From NCBI GenBank assembly GCA_015259125.1, contig JABZGR010000026.1:1-28281 (forward strand): DNA of 28,281 nucleotides. Reading direction: 5' to 3'. This stretch comes from Alloprevotella tannerae. GTDB lineage: Bacteria; Bacteroidota; Bacteroidia; Bacteroidales; Bacteroidaceae. Shown piece after piece: positions 16,435-24,299 of this stretch. Under the pieces are notes generated by a model. It saw only the letters and a list, made by a program, of their open reading frames with translations. It did no database searches and was not told the origin of the DNA. Position numbers and translations under genes: made by a program. Each line of letters begins with the position of its first letter. Positions within the stretch are counted from its first letter, which is position 1.

Positions 16435-16845
16435 ATGATTAAATTCGTCATTAGAGCGAAGAAAAATCCGCTCAAAAAAGATCAAGTAAAATTTTATCCG
16501 CAGATGGCGCCGGGCGTGCCCGTGATGTTGCGCACGATTGTCGGGCGCATCGAGAAACGTTCGGGCGTATCTTCTGCCTCCGTCAAGGCGGTATTGGACG
16601 CCCTGCAATATGAGATTCTCCAAACACTCTCCGATGGTAATTCGGTTCGCTTAGGTGATCTTGGTTCTTTTCGCCTGACGATGCACGGCGAGGGCGTAAC
16701 GACGGCGAAAGAGGCCAAGGAAAAAGGTGCGAATCTCATTAAGCGTGTAAGCGTGCGGTTTACGAAAAGCAGTACGATGCGTATGGCACTTGACAAACGC
16801 AACTTAATCTTCGGTGCGCAGGACGATATTCGAAATGCGAAGTAG
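16435..16845 (+). CDS. HU-related (HU_rel/HUF type) DNA-binding protein
   Basis: A 136-residue member of the Bacteroidetes histone-like family modelled by TIGR01201, longer than ordinary HU (about 90 residues). The N-terminal extension FYPQMAPG is followed by the HU-like core: an alpha-helical segment (LRTIVGRIEKRSGVSSASVK), then DGNSVRLGDLGSFRLTMHGE at the base of the beta arm, then a basic region with KRVSVRFTKSSTMR. It probably binds DNA as a dimer and compacts the nucleoid or shapes promoters. The perfect promoter upstream suggests strong expression. The gene stands alone, ends in its own terminator and converges on parC. A target-specific role cannot be read from the sequence. Confidence 0.9.
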   Translation: MIKFVIRAKKNPLKKDQVKFYPQMAPGVPVMLRTIVGRIEKRSGVSSASVKAVLDALQYEILQTLSDGNSVRLGDLGSFRLTMHGEGVTTAKEAKEKGANLIKRVSVRFTKSSTMRMALDKRNLIFGAQDDIRNAK

Positions 16846-16897
16846 GTGAAGAGGAGGCACAGCGTAGTGCCGGCAAAAAAAATGACATTAAGCGTTA

Positions 16898-16930
16898 GCC
16901 GCGTTTCCGATTTCGGGAGCGCGGTTTTTT
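16898..16930 (+). terminator. Terminator of the HU-related gene
   Basis: ccgcg (16899-16903) pairs with cgcgg (16920-16924), with weaker ccg/cgg pairing inside, then six T. Its sequence resembles the recG terminator at 27946. Confidence 0.65.
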
Positions 16931-16984
16931 CGTACTTTATCGAAAATGGGCCGTTTTTCGGTCGCACAGGGATAGGGATTGTTG

Positions 16985-17024
16985 AAACTTTCACCTATGA
17001 TCGGAAAAAGTTTCTTAGGTGAAA
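16985..17024. repeat. Dispersed 27-nt motif with inverted repeat, copy 1
   Basis: Bases 16985-17011 match 28038-28064 at 25 of 27 positions. TTTCACCTA (16989-16997) and TAGGTGAAA (17016-17024) form a perfect 9-bp stem. A further shared block, AATTGTCTTATA (17052-17063), recurs inverted at 28069-28080. Confidence 0.7.
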
Positions 17025-17066
17025 ATTTGAACTTTCTTATAGGCAAATTAAAATTGTCTTATAGGA

Positions 17067-17369
17067 ACTATTCGAGGAAAGGGCATTATAGAGAGGAAGA
17101 GAGGTAAGTAGATGGAAATGAGATGGATTTGCGCTATATCTCTATGATTTGCGTATTGAGATAAAGAGCAAAAGATATGGATTTATGCAAAAGTTCCGTT
17201 ACCAAACCGTTAGTTCATTTCTCGAATGGTAACGAAGAGGTAGAAGAAGGTAATCGACAGAAGAGTATTCGGCAACTCATTTTGCTGAGATGCAGGCTCA
17301 TAATTTCGTGTTTATGTCGTGTGGTGAGGAGGCGGGGGCGAGTTGGTCATTTTGCCTTGCCGCCGCGCG
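17067..17369. other. Intergenic region downstream of parC and the HU-related gene
   Basis: About 300 bases. A 69-codon plus-strand frame (17177-17386) lacks a promoter and any motif and runs into the parC 3' end, so it is not called. Only short partial repeats (gatttgcg, twice) were noted. Confidence 0.5.
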
Positions 17370-20060
17370 TTAATCCGCCTGATTAAAAAGATCTTGCGCT
17401 CCTTGGTCGGCCTCATTCGGGCGCTGATCGTCAGCGGAGGCCGTTTCAGTTTCCGATGCAGCGGCTTCCGCCTTGTCCGCCTCGGGAACGCGCAGCGGTT
17501 CTAACTCCTTGATGCTTTCGACGGCATTGGTCGTCAGTCGTTTGCCCTTGGCCTTAAAGCCCTTAACCGTTACAAATTCATCCGCCTCGATGATCATCGG
17601 GTCGCGATAAGCATCCGCCCCGCCAAAGACGAGTTCGAAGCGCGGATAAGCCGTATCCGTCAGTAGCAGTAAGCGGGTGGCCGGATTTTCGTTTAAGAAA
17701 CTGTTGCGGCGCGCCCCGTTCGTGCGCTCCAAGAGGAAGCGTTTCAAATAGGGGAAACCCTGCTGGTCGCCATCGAAGAGTGCGGCCGTCCAAACCTTTT
17801 CCGGATCATACTTTTCGATTCGTAGGATCTCGCCCTCGTAGTGGTTATTGGGGTCGTAAGTCGTCGTATAATAATCGCCGTTGGGATGAATGACGAGTAC
17901 CGCCTCATCGCCGTGAAACTCGCCGAGGTAAGTGCCGCGCTCATCATAGTTGAGGCGTTGCACATCGGCATCGAACCAAACCTTTCGCCCGCCAAGGGTG
18001 GAAACGCCGTGGGCCTTAAACACGACGCGCTGCACATCGAGCTTCGTCAGCATATTGCCACGACTCTGGCGCCCCTTGACGAGTATTTCGGAGAAGTCGC
18101 GATCTAAGAAAGGCTTGCGCAACTTCGGGTTGGGCTTCAAGAGTACCTTGATCGTTTCGGCTTCGCCGTTGGGATTGGCCGTGAAGTATATGATGCGGCT
18201 GCCCGGCGTCCCTTGCGTGGCGTCATATTCGCGGTCGTGCGTGATGCCGGTTATATTGAAGCGTTTGATGAAGCAAAGGCCGTCTTTACCGTCGCGATAG
18301 ACAATATTATATATGGTGCGGCGATCGTTCTTTTTGAAAACGGCAATGTGGATCAATTCAGGCTTGCGGTGCTCTTTCTCGCTTTTCTCCGTGCGCCCGA
18401 TGAAGACCTTGTCGGCCACGCGCACGACCTTGTAAGTGCCGTCGCGATAGAAAAGGATCACGTCGTCGATGTCGGAACAGTTGTCTACAAATTCGTCTTT
18501 CTTGAGCGAAGTGCCCATAAAGCCATCGGCGCGGTTGACGTAGAGTTTTTGATTGGCCTCGACCACCTTCGATGCAACAATCGTATCGAAAGAACGCAGT
18601 TCGGTGCGGCGCGGATGCTCGGCCGCGTATTTGTCGAAAAGCAACTGAAACCAATTGATCGTCACGCCGGTCATATTGTTCAGGTCCTTGTTGATGCGCG
18701 CCACATCGGCCGTCATACGGGCAATGAGTTCGTCGGCCTTTTCTTTATTGAATTTCAGGATGCGCGCCATTTTGATTTCGAGCAGGCGCAGAATGTCTTC
18801 CTTGGTGACTTCGCGATAAAACTGCGGGTAATAAGGCGTCAGGCGCTCGTCAATATGGATGCAGGCAGCATCAGTAGAGACGGCCTGCTCAAAGGCCTTA
18901 TCTTTGTAGATGCGCTCTTCGATGAAGATGCGCTCCAATGAAGCGTAGTGCAGACTTTCGAGCAATTCGTGGCGACGTATTTCCAATTCGCTACGCAAAA
19001 GGCTCATCGTGCGATCCACGGATTGCTGCAAGACTTCGTTGACCGAGAGGAAGCGTGGCTTCTTGTCGGTAATGACGACACAGTTGGGCGAGATGGAAAC
19101 TTCACAATCGGTAAAGGCATAAAGCGCATCGATCGCTTTGTCAGAACTCGTGCCGGGGGCTAAGTGAACGAGAATCTCTACTTCTGCGGCGGTGTTGTCG
19201 TCGACCTTACGCACTTTAATCTTGCCTTTTTCATTGGCGCGCAGGATGGAGTCGATGATGCTCTGCGTCGTGGTGCCAAAGGGGATTTCAGTGATGACGA
19301 GCGTCTTGTTGTTGTCTAATTTGGAAATCTTCGCCCTTACCTTGACCGAGCCGCCGCGGCGTCCTTCTTTATAATTGGAGACATCTATGCTGCCGCCCGT
19401 TTGAAAGTCGGGGTAGATGGTAAACTCTTCTCCGCGGAGGTATTGCATAGCTGCTTGACACAGTTCACCGAAGTTGTGGGGCAGGATTTTAGCCGATAGT
19501 CCGACGGCGATACCCTCAGCGCCTTGCGCCAAGAGGAGCGGAAACTTCACGGGCAGCGCGATGGGCTCTTTGTTGCGGCCGTCGTAAGAGAGTTTCCACG
19601 CAGTCGTTTTCGGATTGAAGACCACGTCCAGCGCAAACTTCGAGAGGCGCGCTTCGATGTAACGCGGGGCGGCCGCGTCGTCGCCCGTTAAGATATTGCC
19701 CCAGTTGCCCTGCGTATCGATTAGCAGATTCTTCTGCCCGAGTTGTACGAGCGCATCGCCGATCGACGCATCGCCGTGAGGATGAAACTGCATCGTATGC
19801 CCCACGACATTGGCCACCTTATTGTAGCGCCCATCGTCGAGGCGCTTCATCGCGTGTAAGATGCGGCGCTGCACGGGCTTCAATCCGTCGTCGGAGTGAG
19901 GAACGGCTCTTTCGAGAATCACATAAGAGGCATAATCGAGAAACCAGTTGCGATACATCCCCGTCAGCGGGTGGCGGCCGGTTTCGTTGCTTGCATCTGC
20001 GGGTTTATAAGTAGAATGGGCTTCCGTTAATGTTGCGTCGTTTTCAATCTGCTCTGCCAT
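17370..20060 (-). CDS. parC: DNA topoisomerase IV subunit A (Bacteroidetes gyrase/topo IV A type)
   Basis: An 896-residue type IIA topoisomerase A subunit, which with ParE cuts and rejoins both strands to decatenate chromosomes. The catalytic tyrosine is Y134 (AAPRYIEARLSKF). The DNA-gate helix contains HPHGDASIGDAL (93-104). At the position of the quinolone-resistance serine it has Ala98, with Asp102 at the acidic position; I believe this is normal for the Bacteroidetes family rather than a selected mutation. A beta-pinwheel-like C-terminal region follows (about 520-830), then an acidic tail rich in E, A and D. ParC rather than GyrA is chosen on the GDASIGDALVQLGQKNLLID and FNPKTT patterns and the absence of a clear GyrA box. 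No parE is in the window. A structured leader of about 125 nt is predicted upstream. Confidence 0.88.
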   Translation of the reverse strand: MAEQIENDATLTEAHSTYKPADASNETGRHPLTGMYRNWFLDYASYVILERAVPHSDDGLKPVQRRILHAMKRLDDGRYNKVANVVGHTMQFHPHGDASIGDALVQLGQKNLLIDTQGNWGNILTGDDAAAPRYIEARLSKFALDVVFNPKTTAWKLSYDGRNKEPIALPVKFPLLLAQGAEGIAVGLSAKILPHNFGELCQAAMQYLRGEEFTIYPDFQTGGSIDVSNYKEGRRGGSVKVRAKISKLDNNKTLVITEIPFGTTTQSIIDSILRANEKGKIKVRKVDDNTAAEVEILVHLAPGTSSDKAIDALYAFTDCEVSISPNCVVITDKKPRFLSVNEVLQQSVDRTMSLLRSELEIRRHELLESLHYASLERIFIEERIYKDKAFEQAVSTDAACIHIDERLTPYYPQFYREVTKEDILRLLEIKMARILKFNKEKADELIARMTADVARINKDLNNMTGVTINWFQLLFDKYAAEHPRRTELRSFDTIVASKVVEANQKLYVNRADGFMGTSLKKDEFVDNCSDIDDVILFYRDGTYKVVRVADKVFIGRTEKSEKEHRKPELIHIAVFKKNDRRTIYNIVYRDGKDGLCFIKRFNITGITHDREYDATQGTPGSRIIYFTANPNGEAETIKVLLKPNPKLRKPFLDRDFSEILVKGRQSRGNMLTKLDVQRVVFKAHGVSTLGGRKVWFDADVQRLNYDERGTYLGEFHGDEAVLVIHPNGDYYTTTYDPNNHYEGEILRIEKYDPEKVWTAALFDGDQQGFPYLKRFLLERTNGARRNSFLNENPATRLLLLTDTAYPRFELVFGGADAYRDPMIIEADEFVTVKGFKAKGKRLTTNAVESIKELEPLRVPEADKAEAAASETETASADDQRPNEADQGAQDLFNQAD

Positions 20061-20085
20061 ATTTGTACGTTTACCGTGAAGAGAC

Positions 20086-20141
20086 GCACGCAGCTCTGCT
20101 GCGGTGCGAGTCGTTCGGGTTGAATGTCGGTTTATTCCGAC
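20086..20141 (-). promoter_or_regulatory. Two hairpins in the predicted parC leader
   Basis: Hairpin 1 (20086-20107) pairs gcacgcagc with gctgcggtgc with one bulge around tct. Hairpin 2 (20126-20141) pairs gtcgg with ccgac around tttatt. Both lie between the putative parC transcript start (near 20188) and the start codon. Confidence 0.45.
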
Positions 20142-20193
20142 CTTAGGCGGAGAAGTAAGCGCTCAGACAAGCGCAGTACGCCTCCTTTTCGGG

Positions 20194-20201
20194 CAAAATT
20201 A
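20194..20201 (-). promoter_or_regulatory. Putative parC -7 box
   Basis: Minus strand TAATTTTG (20201-20194) matches TAnnTTTG. No clear TTTG lies 19-20 bp upstream. It is divergent from the tRNA-Leu box at 20245. Confidence 0.45.
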
Positions 20202-20244
20202 CAAAAAAAGCCTTTCTTTCCTGCGTAAATTGTAAGAAAATGCC

Positions 20245-20252
20245 TAACTTTG
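20245..20252 (+). promoter_or_regulatory. Putative tRNA-Leu -7 box
   Basis: TAACTTTG matches TAnnTTTG and ends 11 bases before the tRNA. The -33 element is weak. Confidence 0.5.
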
Positions 20253-20263
20253 CACCCACGAAT

Positions 20264-20345
20264 GCGCCTGTGGCGAAATTGGTAGACGCGCCAGACTTAG
20301 GATCTGGTGATTTCGGTCGTGTAGGTTCGAGTCCTATCAGGCGCA
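20264..20345 (+). tRNA. tRNA-Leu, anticodon TAG
   Basis: Acceptor arms gcgcctg (20264-20270) and caggcgc (20338-20344) pair, with discriminator A at 20345. The anticodon stem ccaga/tctgg encloses cttagga, giving anticodon TAG, which reads CUA. A class II variable arm (gat-ttcg-gtc) and a T arm with gtagg-ttcgagt-cctat follow. CCA is not encoded and must be added after transcription. Confidence 0.95.
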
Positions 20346-20370
20346 CACTTTTATTCCTTTTTGGTAGGTT

Positions 20371-21402
20371 CTAGTTTTTAGTTGTCTTATATTGCCCACC
20401 AAAAAGCAATGTATTACACCACTTATATTGTTTTAGGAAGACTACGAGGTAGTAGCAGAAGATAGTTGACGCGATGCCTATTAATGGTGTTAGGAGTAGA
20501 TCTCCTATTTGCGGGAACGTAGAGGCATCTATATGAATGATGTTCTTTACTATATTTTCCAATACAAGTACTTGCGTGCCATAAATTCCTAAGGTAAAGA
20601 TACCAATATCTCCTATCCACTTCATCACTTTGCTCGTTGCGCTATAGCGACAAAGATAGTAGGATAAGCCGATAACCGCAAGTGCAGCTGCAAGCGAAGA
20701 TATAGTCTGGTAGATAAGTTGTATTGGATGATTTAGAATAAAGTCGTAAGTCAGTAGGTGTGAAGGTGCATGAATGCCAAATAGGATAAAGAAGACCAGA
20801 GATACGATTGTGATGAGCAGTCTGTGTTTTTCGTATAAATCATAATGTTTTCTCAAGAAGAAGCCTCCCCAAAAGAAGATCAACATATAGTTGAACTGAA
20901 GGAAATAGCCATGAGGAAAAGCTAAGCCTATGGCAACGGTAATTAGGCAAAGCCAACCATCGCTTATGGGAAGTCGTTTAGCTATATAGACGACTGCATA
21001 ACAGGCAAACAAAGTTTTCAAAAACCACATACCTCCGATGGCCTCTGCGCGTATGATTTGCGCTAAGTCCGTACGGCCTAATAGGATATATATACCAACA
21101 GTTAGGACTGAAATCGCAATGGCCGGTATAATGAGTTGTCGAATTTTTTGTAAGAAGAAATCTTTAGCGCCTTTTTTGAATGCATTTAATGAGAAATACC
21201 CACTTAAGAGCATAAATAAGGGCATATGAAAGGCGTAAATCCAATTGTATAGTGTAGAAGGACCACGTAGCGTCATAAGATAAGTGGCGTGCCCAACGCA
21301 AACGAGCGTAATGGCGATAGCTTTAGCTACATCAAGGTATAATATGCGTGGTTTGATCACTCTATGGTTCTGATTACTTGCTTCCTGTGTGTTCGTATTC
21401 AT
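20371..21402 (-). CDS. Acyltransferase family 3 integral membrane protein
   Basis: A 343-residue multi-pass membrane protein of the Acyltransferase_3 (OafA/NodX-like) family, which transfers acyl groups such as acetyl or succinyl to sugars of surface polysaccharides or lipopolysaccharide. RILYLDVAKAIAITLVCVGH (residues 19-38) carries the family's early Asp and the likely catalytic His38. FHMPLFMLLSGYF (about 59-71) is the second signature. About ten hydrophobic helices are visible. The ATG at 21402 follows a consensus -7 box by about 23 bp. The DNA is AT-richer than its neighbours; sampled lines are near 37-47% GC, against about 55% for a sampled line of the adjacent ABC gene. Its stop codon is 25 bp beyond the tRNA-Leu 3' end. 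These signs suggest recent transfer, but no integrase is present. No polysaccharide genes are nearby, so the acceptor is unknown. Confidence 0.85.
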   Translation of the reverse strand: MNTNTQEASNQNHRVIKPRILYLDVAKAIAITLVCVGHATYLMTLRGPSTLYNWIYAFHMPLFMLLSGYFSLNAFKKGAKDFFLQKIRQLIIPAIAISVLTVGIYILLGRTDLAQIIRAEAIGGMWFLKTLFACYAVVYIAKRLPISDGWLCLITVAIGLAFPHGYFLQFNYMLIFFWGGFFLRKHYDLYEKHRLLITIVSLVFFILFGIHAPSHLLTYDFILNHPIQLIYQTISSLAAALAVIGLSYYLCRYSATSKVMKWIGDIGIFTLGIYGTQVLVLENIVKNIIHIDASTFPQIGDLLLTPLIGIASTIFCYYLVVFLKQYKWCNTLLFGGQYKTTKN

Positions 21403-21425
21403 TTTTTGACTTCTTTTGTCGTTCG

Positions 21426-21433
21426 CAAAGATA
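21426..21433 (-). promoter_or_regulatory. Putative acyltransferase gene -7 box
   Basis: Minus strand TATCTTTG (21433-21426) matches TAnnTTTG. No good -33 partner was found. Confidence 0.45.
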
Positions 21434-21512
21434 GCGTTTTAGTAGTACGATGTTATTTAATGTATCGTTTTATTTATCGCCTCAGAGCTTCGTCAAACAC
21501 CATTGAACCTAT

Positions 21513-21538
21513 AAAAAACGGAGCTGAGCAGCTCCGTT
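21513..21538 (-). terminator. Terminator of the ABC exporter gene
   Basis: Read on the minus strand, aacggagc and gctccgtt pair (21538-21517), the stem is extendable to ten pairs, and six T follow (the A-run at 21513-21518 on the plus strand). Confidence 0.85.
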
Positions 21539-21544
21539 ATGCGA

Positions 21545-23263
21545 TTAAAGGTGTTCTAAATCGAGCACTTGCGTGCAATATTGCAGGACTTCCGGACGAT
21601 GCGTAACGACAATGACCGTGCGCCCGGCGAAAGTGCCGACAATGTTTTGCAAGACGCGGCGCTCTGTCTCCGTATCGAGGGCCGATGTAGCCTCGTCGAG
21701 CAAGAGGAAAGGTGCACGCCGGAGCAAGGCTCGGGCAATGGCGATGCGCTGCGCTTGTCCTTCAGAAAGGCCCGTGCCGCCTTCGCCGCAAATGCTCTCA
21801 ATGCCGTCGGGTAATTCGTTGATGAAGTCGGCCGCAGCTAAACGCAAGGCCTCGTGGAGTTCTTCGTCGGTGGCATCAGGCCTACCAAGCAAAAGATTTT
21901 CCTTAATCGTGCCGCTCAGCAGCGTGTTGCCTTGCGGAACATAAGCAAAGTTGCAGCGCGTATCGGGCGATGCGTCTAAGCGCAAACCTTGCGTGTCGTA
22001 AAGATAAAGCGAACCGGCTTGTGGACGAATCAGATTGAGCAGCAGGCGGACGAGCGTCGTCTTTCCGCTACCCGTTTCGCCCAAGATGGCCGTAATGCTT
22101 TGCGGTGGGAAGTCGTAGGAAAAGTTGTCGAAAATCTTTTTACTTCCTTTTTCATAAGCAAAGGTGAGGTGCTCCAAGCGCAGTCCTACGCGGCCGGAGA
22201 GCAGATGATCGCCTTTGGCCGCTTCGTGGCGAATGTTTTCAAGTTCCATCAATCGCTCCGTAGCTGTAAAGGCACTGATGAAGAGCGGAACGTAGCGCGC
22301 CAATTGGCGTGCCGGACCTTGTATTTGCCCTACAAGTTGAATAAAAGCAATGAGTGCGCCATAGGTAATCAGACCTCGCTGCAAACTGACTGTGCCCCAC
22401 GTGAAGGTAAGCATATAGCCTGCGATAAAACCTGCGTTGATGACTGTAGAAGAAACCGTGCTATATTTTGTTTTGCGAAGCGTTTCGCGGTAGAGTAAAT
22501 TTTGCAGCGAGGCTAATCGGTCGAGCATTGTTCGCTGTCGGCCGAGCGTTTTAATCACGACAACGTGCTGAAGACTTTCTTGAAGCAAAGACTGAATCTT
22601 GCTATCGTTGTCGCGGATAACGTGCGTCAGTCGGCGCAGTTTGCGCATATACAGTTTGCTGCAAATGACAAAGAAAGGCACGATAACGACGACGATTAAA
22701 GCCAGCGTCTTGTCCATCCAGAAAAGGAAAAGGAAGGCGCCCAAGAACTTTACGATAGTCGTGAAAAATGAGGGGAAATTCTCCGTCAGTAGCGTGATGA
22801 CGGTATAGACATCTGTTTCTAAGCGATTCAAGAGGTTGCCTGTATGGTAAGCCCGCAACTCCCGCCAGCCGCTGCCTAAGAGTCGGGCGTAGAGGTCGTG
22901 CTGTATCTTATTTTGTGCGCGCACACCGAGTACGGCGCTAACCCAGCGCGAGCAGATACCCAAACCGACTTGCCCGCAGGCAAAGCATACTAAGAGGAAG
23001 ATGGCCCATTTCAGGCTAAACTGCGTATCAACGCCTGTCGCAATATCTATGGCCAGCTTCGTAGCCCATACAAAGAGCAGATCCAAGGCAACGACTCCAA
23101 GGCCGATGGCTACGTTCATCAGGGCTTGAGCGCGGTAGCCTTGCCACATTTTCCATAACCATTTCAGAAGAGAAGGATATGAAGAGAGGTGGATGGCGCT
23201 ATCGCCGGCCGAAGAGACTGACGAGCGACGGAAGAGACTCATTAAGCGGTTCAAGCTGATCAT
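21545..23263 (-). CDS. ABC exporter, fused membrane and ATPase domains
   Basis: A 572-residue half-transporter of the MsbA/multidrug exporter type, expected to work as a dimer in the inner membrane. Six transmembrane helices span about residues 45-330. The nucleotide-binding domain follows: Walker A GETGSGKTT (about 393-401), Q-loop region FAYVPQGN, signature LSEGQAQRIAIARALL (about 497), Walker B FLLLDEATSALD and switch histidine VTHRP. The signature reads LSEGQ rather than LSGGQ, a tolerated variant. The start at 23263 gives a basic N-terminus. The gene lies 50 bp downstream of the NAD kinase gene on the same strand, so they may be co-transcribed, and it ends in a strong terminator. The cargo is unknown; nothing nearby indicates a bacteriocin or lipid A role. 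Confidence 0.92.
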   Translation of the reverse strand: MISLNRLMSLFRRSSVSSAGDSAIHLSSYPSLLKWLWKMWQGYRAQALMNVAIGLGVVALDLLFVWATKLAIDIATGVDTQFSLKWAIFLLVCFACGQVGLGICSRWVSAVLGVRAQNKIQHDLYARLLGSGWRELRAYHTGNLLNRLETDVYTVITLLTENFPSFFTTIVKFLGAFLFLFWMDKTLALIVVVIVPFFVICSKLYMRKLRRLTHVIRDNDSKIQSLLQESLQHVVVIKTLGRQRTMLDRLASLQNLLYRETLRKTKYSTVSSTVINAGFIAGYMLTFTWGTVSLQRGLITYGALIAFIQLVGQIQGPARQLARYVPLFISAFTATERLMELENIRHEAAKGDHLLSGRVGLRLEHLTFAYEKGSKKIFDNFSYDFPPQSITAILGETGSGKTTLVRLLLNLIRPQAGSLYLYDTQGLRLDASPDTRCNFAYVPQGNTLLSGTIKENLLLGRPDATDEELHEALRLAAADFINELPDGIESICGEGGTGLSEGQAQRIAIARALLRRAPFLLLDEATSALDTETERRVLQNIVGTFAGRTVIVVTHRPEVLQYCTQVLDLEHL

Positions 23264-23313
23264 TGTCTGTGGCTTATTGAAGAGGATGAAAGCGCGGGGC
23301 GTCGGCGGTCAGC

Positions 23314-24234
23314 TTAATGGCGGTGATCAGCGCCCCAAAGCATTTTATCGCGCAAGGTGTCGAAAAACTTTAAGTGCTCCACTTTGACGACGCCGACTGT
23401 GTGGCGTGCGCGGCGCAGATGTATTTCGATCGTCTCAGACAGGCTTTCGCTGCGACCGTCTATGGAAAGCAGATAGCGATGCGAGCGACTCTTGACTGTT
23501 AGGCGAATATCAACATCGTCCTTTACAACGAAGGGGCGCACATTCAGACTGTGCGGCGCAACGGGCGCAATGCAGAAAGCGTCGGAGTTAGGCGCGATGA
23601 TCGGACCGCCTACGCTCAGTGCATAAGCCGTAGAGCCGGTTGGCGTACTGACAATAAGGCCGTCGGCAATATAATCGTCCAGCAAATCGCCGTTGATCTC
23701 TGTGCGTATGTTGATTAGCGAGGAGTTGTCATGCTTTAGTAAGGCTACCTCATTAAGGGCATAAGGAAAGGTGCGCAGGGAGTGATCGCTGTTGCAACTT
23801 ACGGCGATTACCGAGTGAGATTCTACGACATTCTGACCATTATTATAGATGGCTTCGAGCGCTTCCGGGATGCGCTCGGGAGAGACGTCGGCCAAAAAAC
23901 CAAGATGCCCCGTATTGATACCAAGAATAGGTATGCCGCGGTTACCGATGAAAGCTGCCGTGCGAAGAAACGTGCCATCGCCGCCAAGCGATATGGCTAA
24001 ATCGGCGGTAAAAGGATCGTTGCGATGCAATAGTTCATAGGGACACAAGTCGCTCAAGCCGCGGCGCCGAAGAAAACCGGCAAAGTTTTCTTCAATCATC
24101 ACCTGCGCTCCGCGCGCTTTAAGGCCTGCGAACAGGGTTGCGATGCAGCTGCTCTTCTCATCTTGATGTTTGTTGCCGAAAAGAGCTATGCGGAGCGTTT
24201 TTTCTGTTGTAAAATTCAAAGTTCCCGATCTCAC
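23314..24234 (-). CDS. nadK: NAD kinase
   Basis: A 306-residue NAD+/ATP kinase making NADP+ in the cytoplasm. The diagnostic motifs are present: GGDGTFL (84-90), with the catalytic-type Asp; GINTGHLGFL (105-114); NEVALLK (161-167); and DGLIVSTPTGSTAY (191-204), followed by SVGGPI. The length matches bacterial enzymes. The ATG at 24234 is the only sensible start: a beta strand, LRIALFGN, begins at residue 14. It is divergent from pdxJ across 65 bp that holds two abutting promoter boxes. The ABC exporter gene follows 50 bp downstream. Confidence 0.96.
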   Translation of the reverse strand: MRSGTLNFTTEKTLRIALFGNKHQDEKSSCIATLFAGLKARGAQVMIEENFAGFLRRRGLSDLCPYELLHRNDPFTADLAISLGGDGTFLRTAAFIGNRGIPILGINTGHLGFLADVSPERIPEALEAIYNNGQNVVESHSVIAVSCNSDHSLRTFPYALNEVALLKHDNSSLINIRTEINGDLLDDYIADGLIVSTPTGSTAYALSVGGPIIAPNSDAFCIAPVAPHSLNVRPFVVKDDVDIRLTVKSRSHRYLLSIDGRSESLSETIEIHLRRARHTVGVVKVEHLKFFDTLRDKMLWGADHRH

Positions 24235-24251
24235 GTCTCGTCAAATATGCT

Positions 24252-24259
24252 TAACTTTG
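24252..24259 (+). promoter_or_regulatory. Putative pdxJ -7 box
   Basis: TAACTTTG matches TAnnTTTG, implying a leader of about 35 nt before pdxJ. It abuts the minus-strand box at 24260. No TTTG was found at the -33 distance. Confidence 0.5.
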
Positions 24260-24267
24260 CAAAAGTA
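24260..24267 (-). promoter_or_regulatory. Putative nadK -7 box
   Basis: Minus strand TACTTTTG (24267-24260) matches TAnnTTTG and lies 25 bp from the nadK ATG, implying a leader under 20 nt. It directly abuts the pdxJ box. Confidence 0.5.
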
Positions 24268-24299
24268 AGGATTAATAGACGAAAAAGACTGCATAACGC

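Noticed and set aside
17177..17386. 69-codon plus-strand frame between the HU-related gene and parC
   Set aside because: No promoter or recognisable motif, and it overlaps the parC 3' end.
19755..19787. Possible fluoroquinolone-resistance change (Ala at the ParC Ser80-equivalent position)
   Set aside because: The GDASIGDALV form appears to be the normal family sequence in Bacteroidetes, so it is not evidence of a selected mutation.
20143..20346. 67-codon minus-strand frame over tRNA-Leu
   Set aside because: It is the antisense of the tRNA, a classic spurious ORF.
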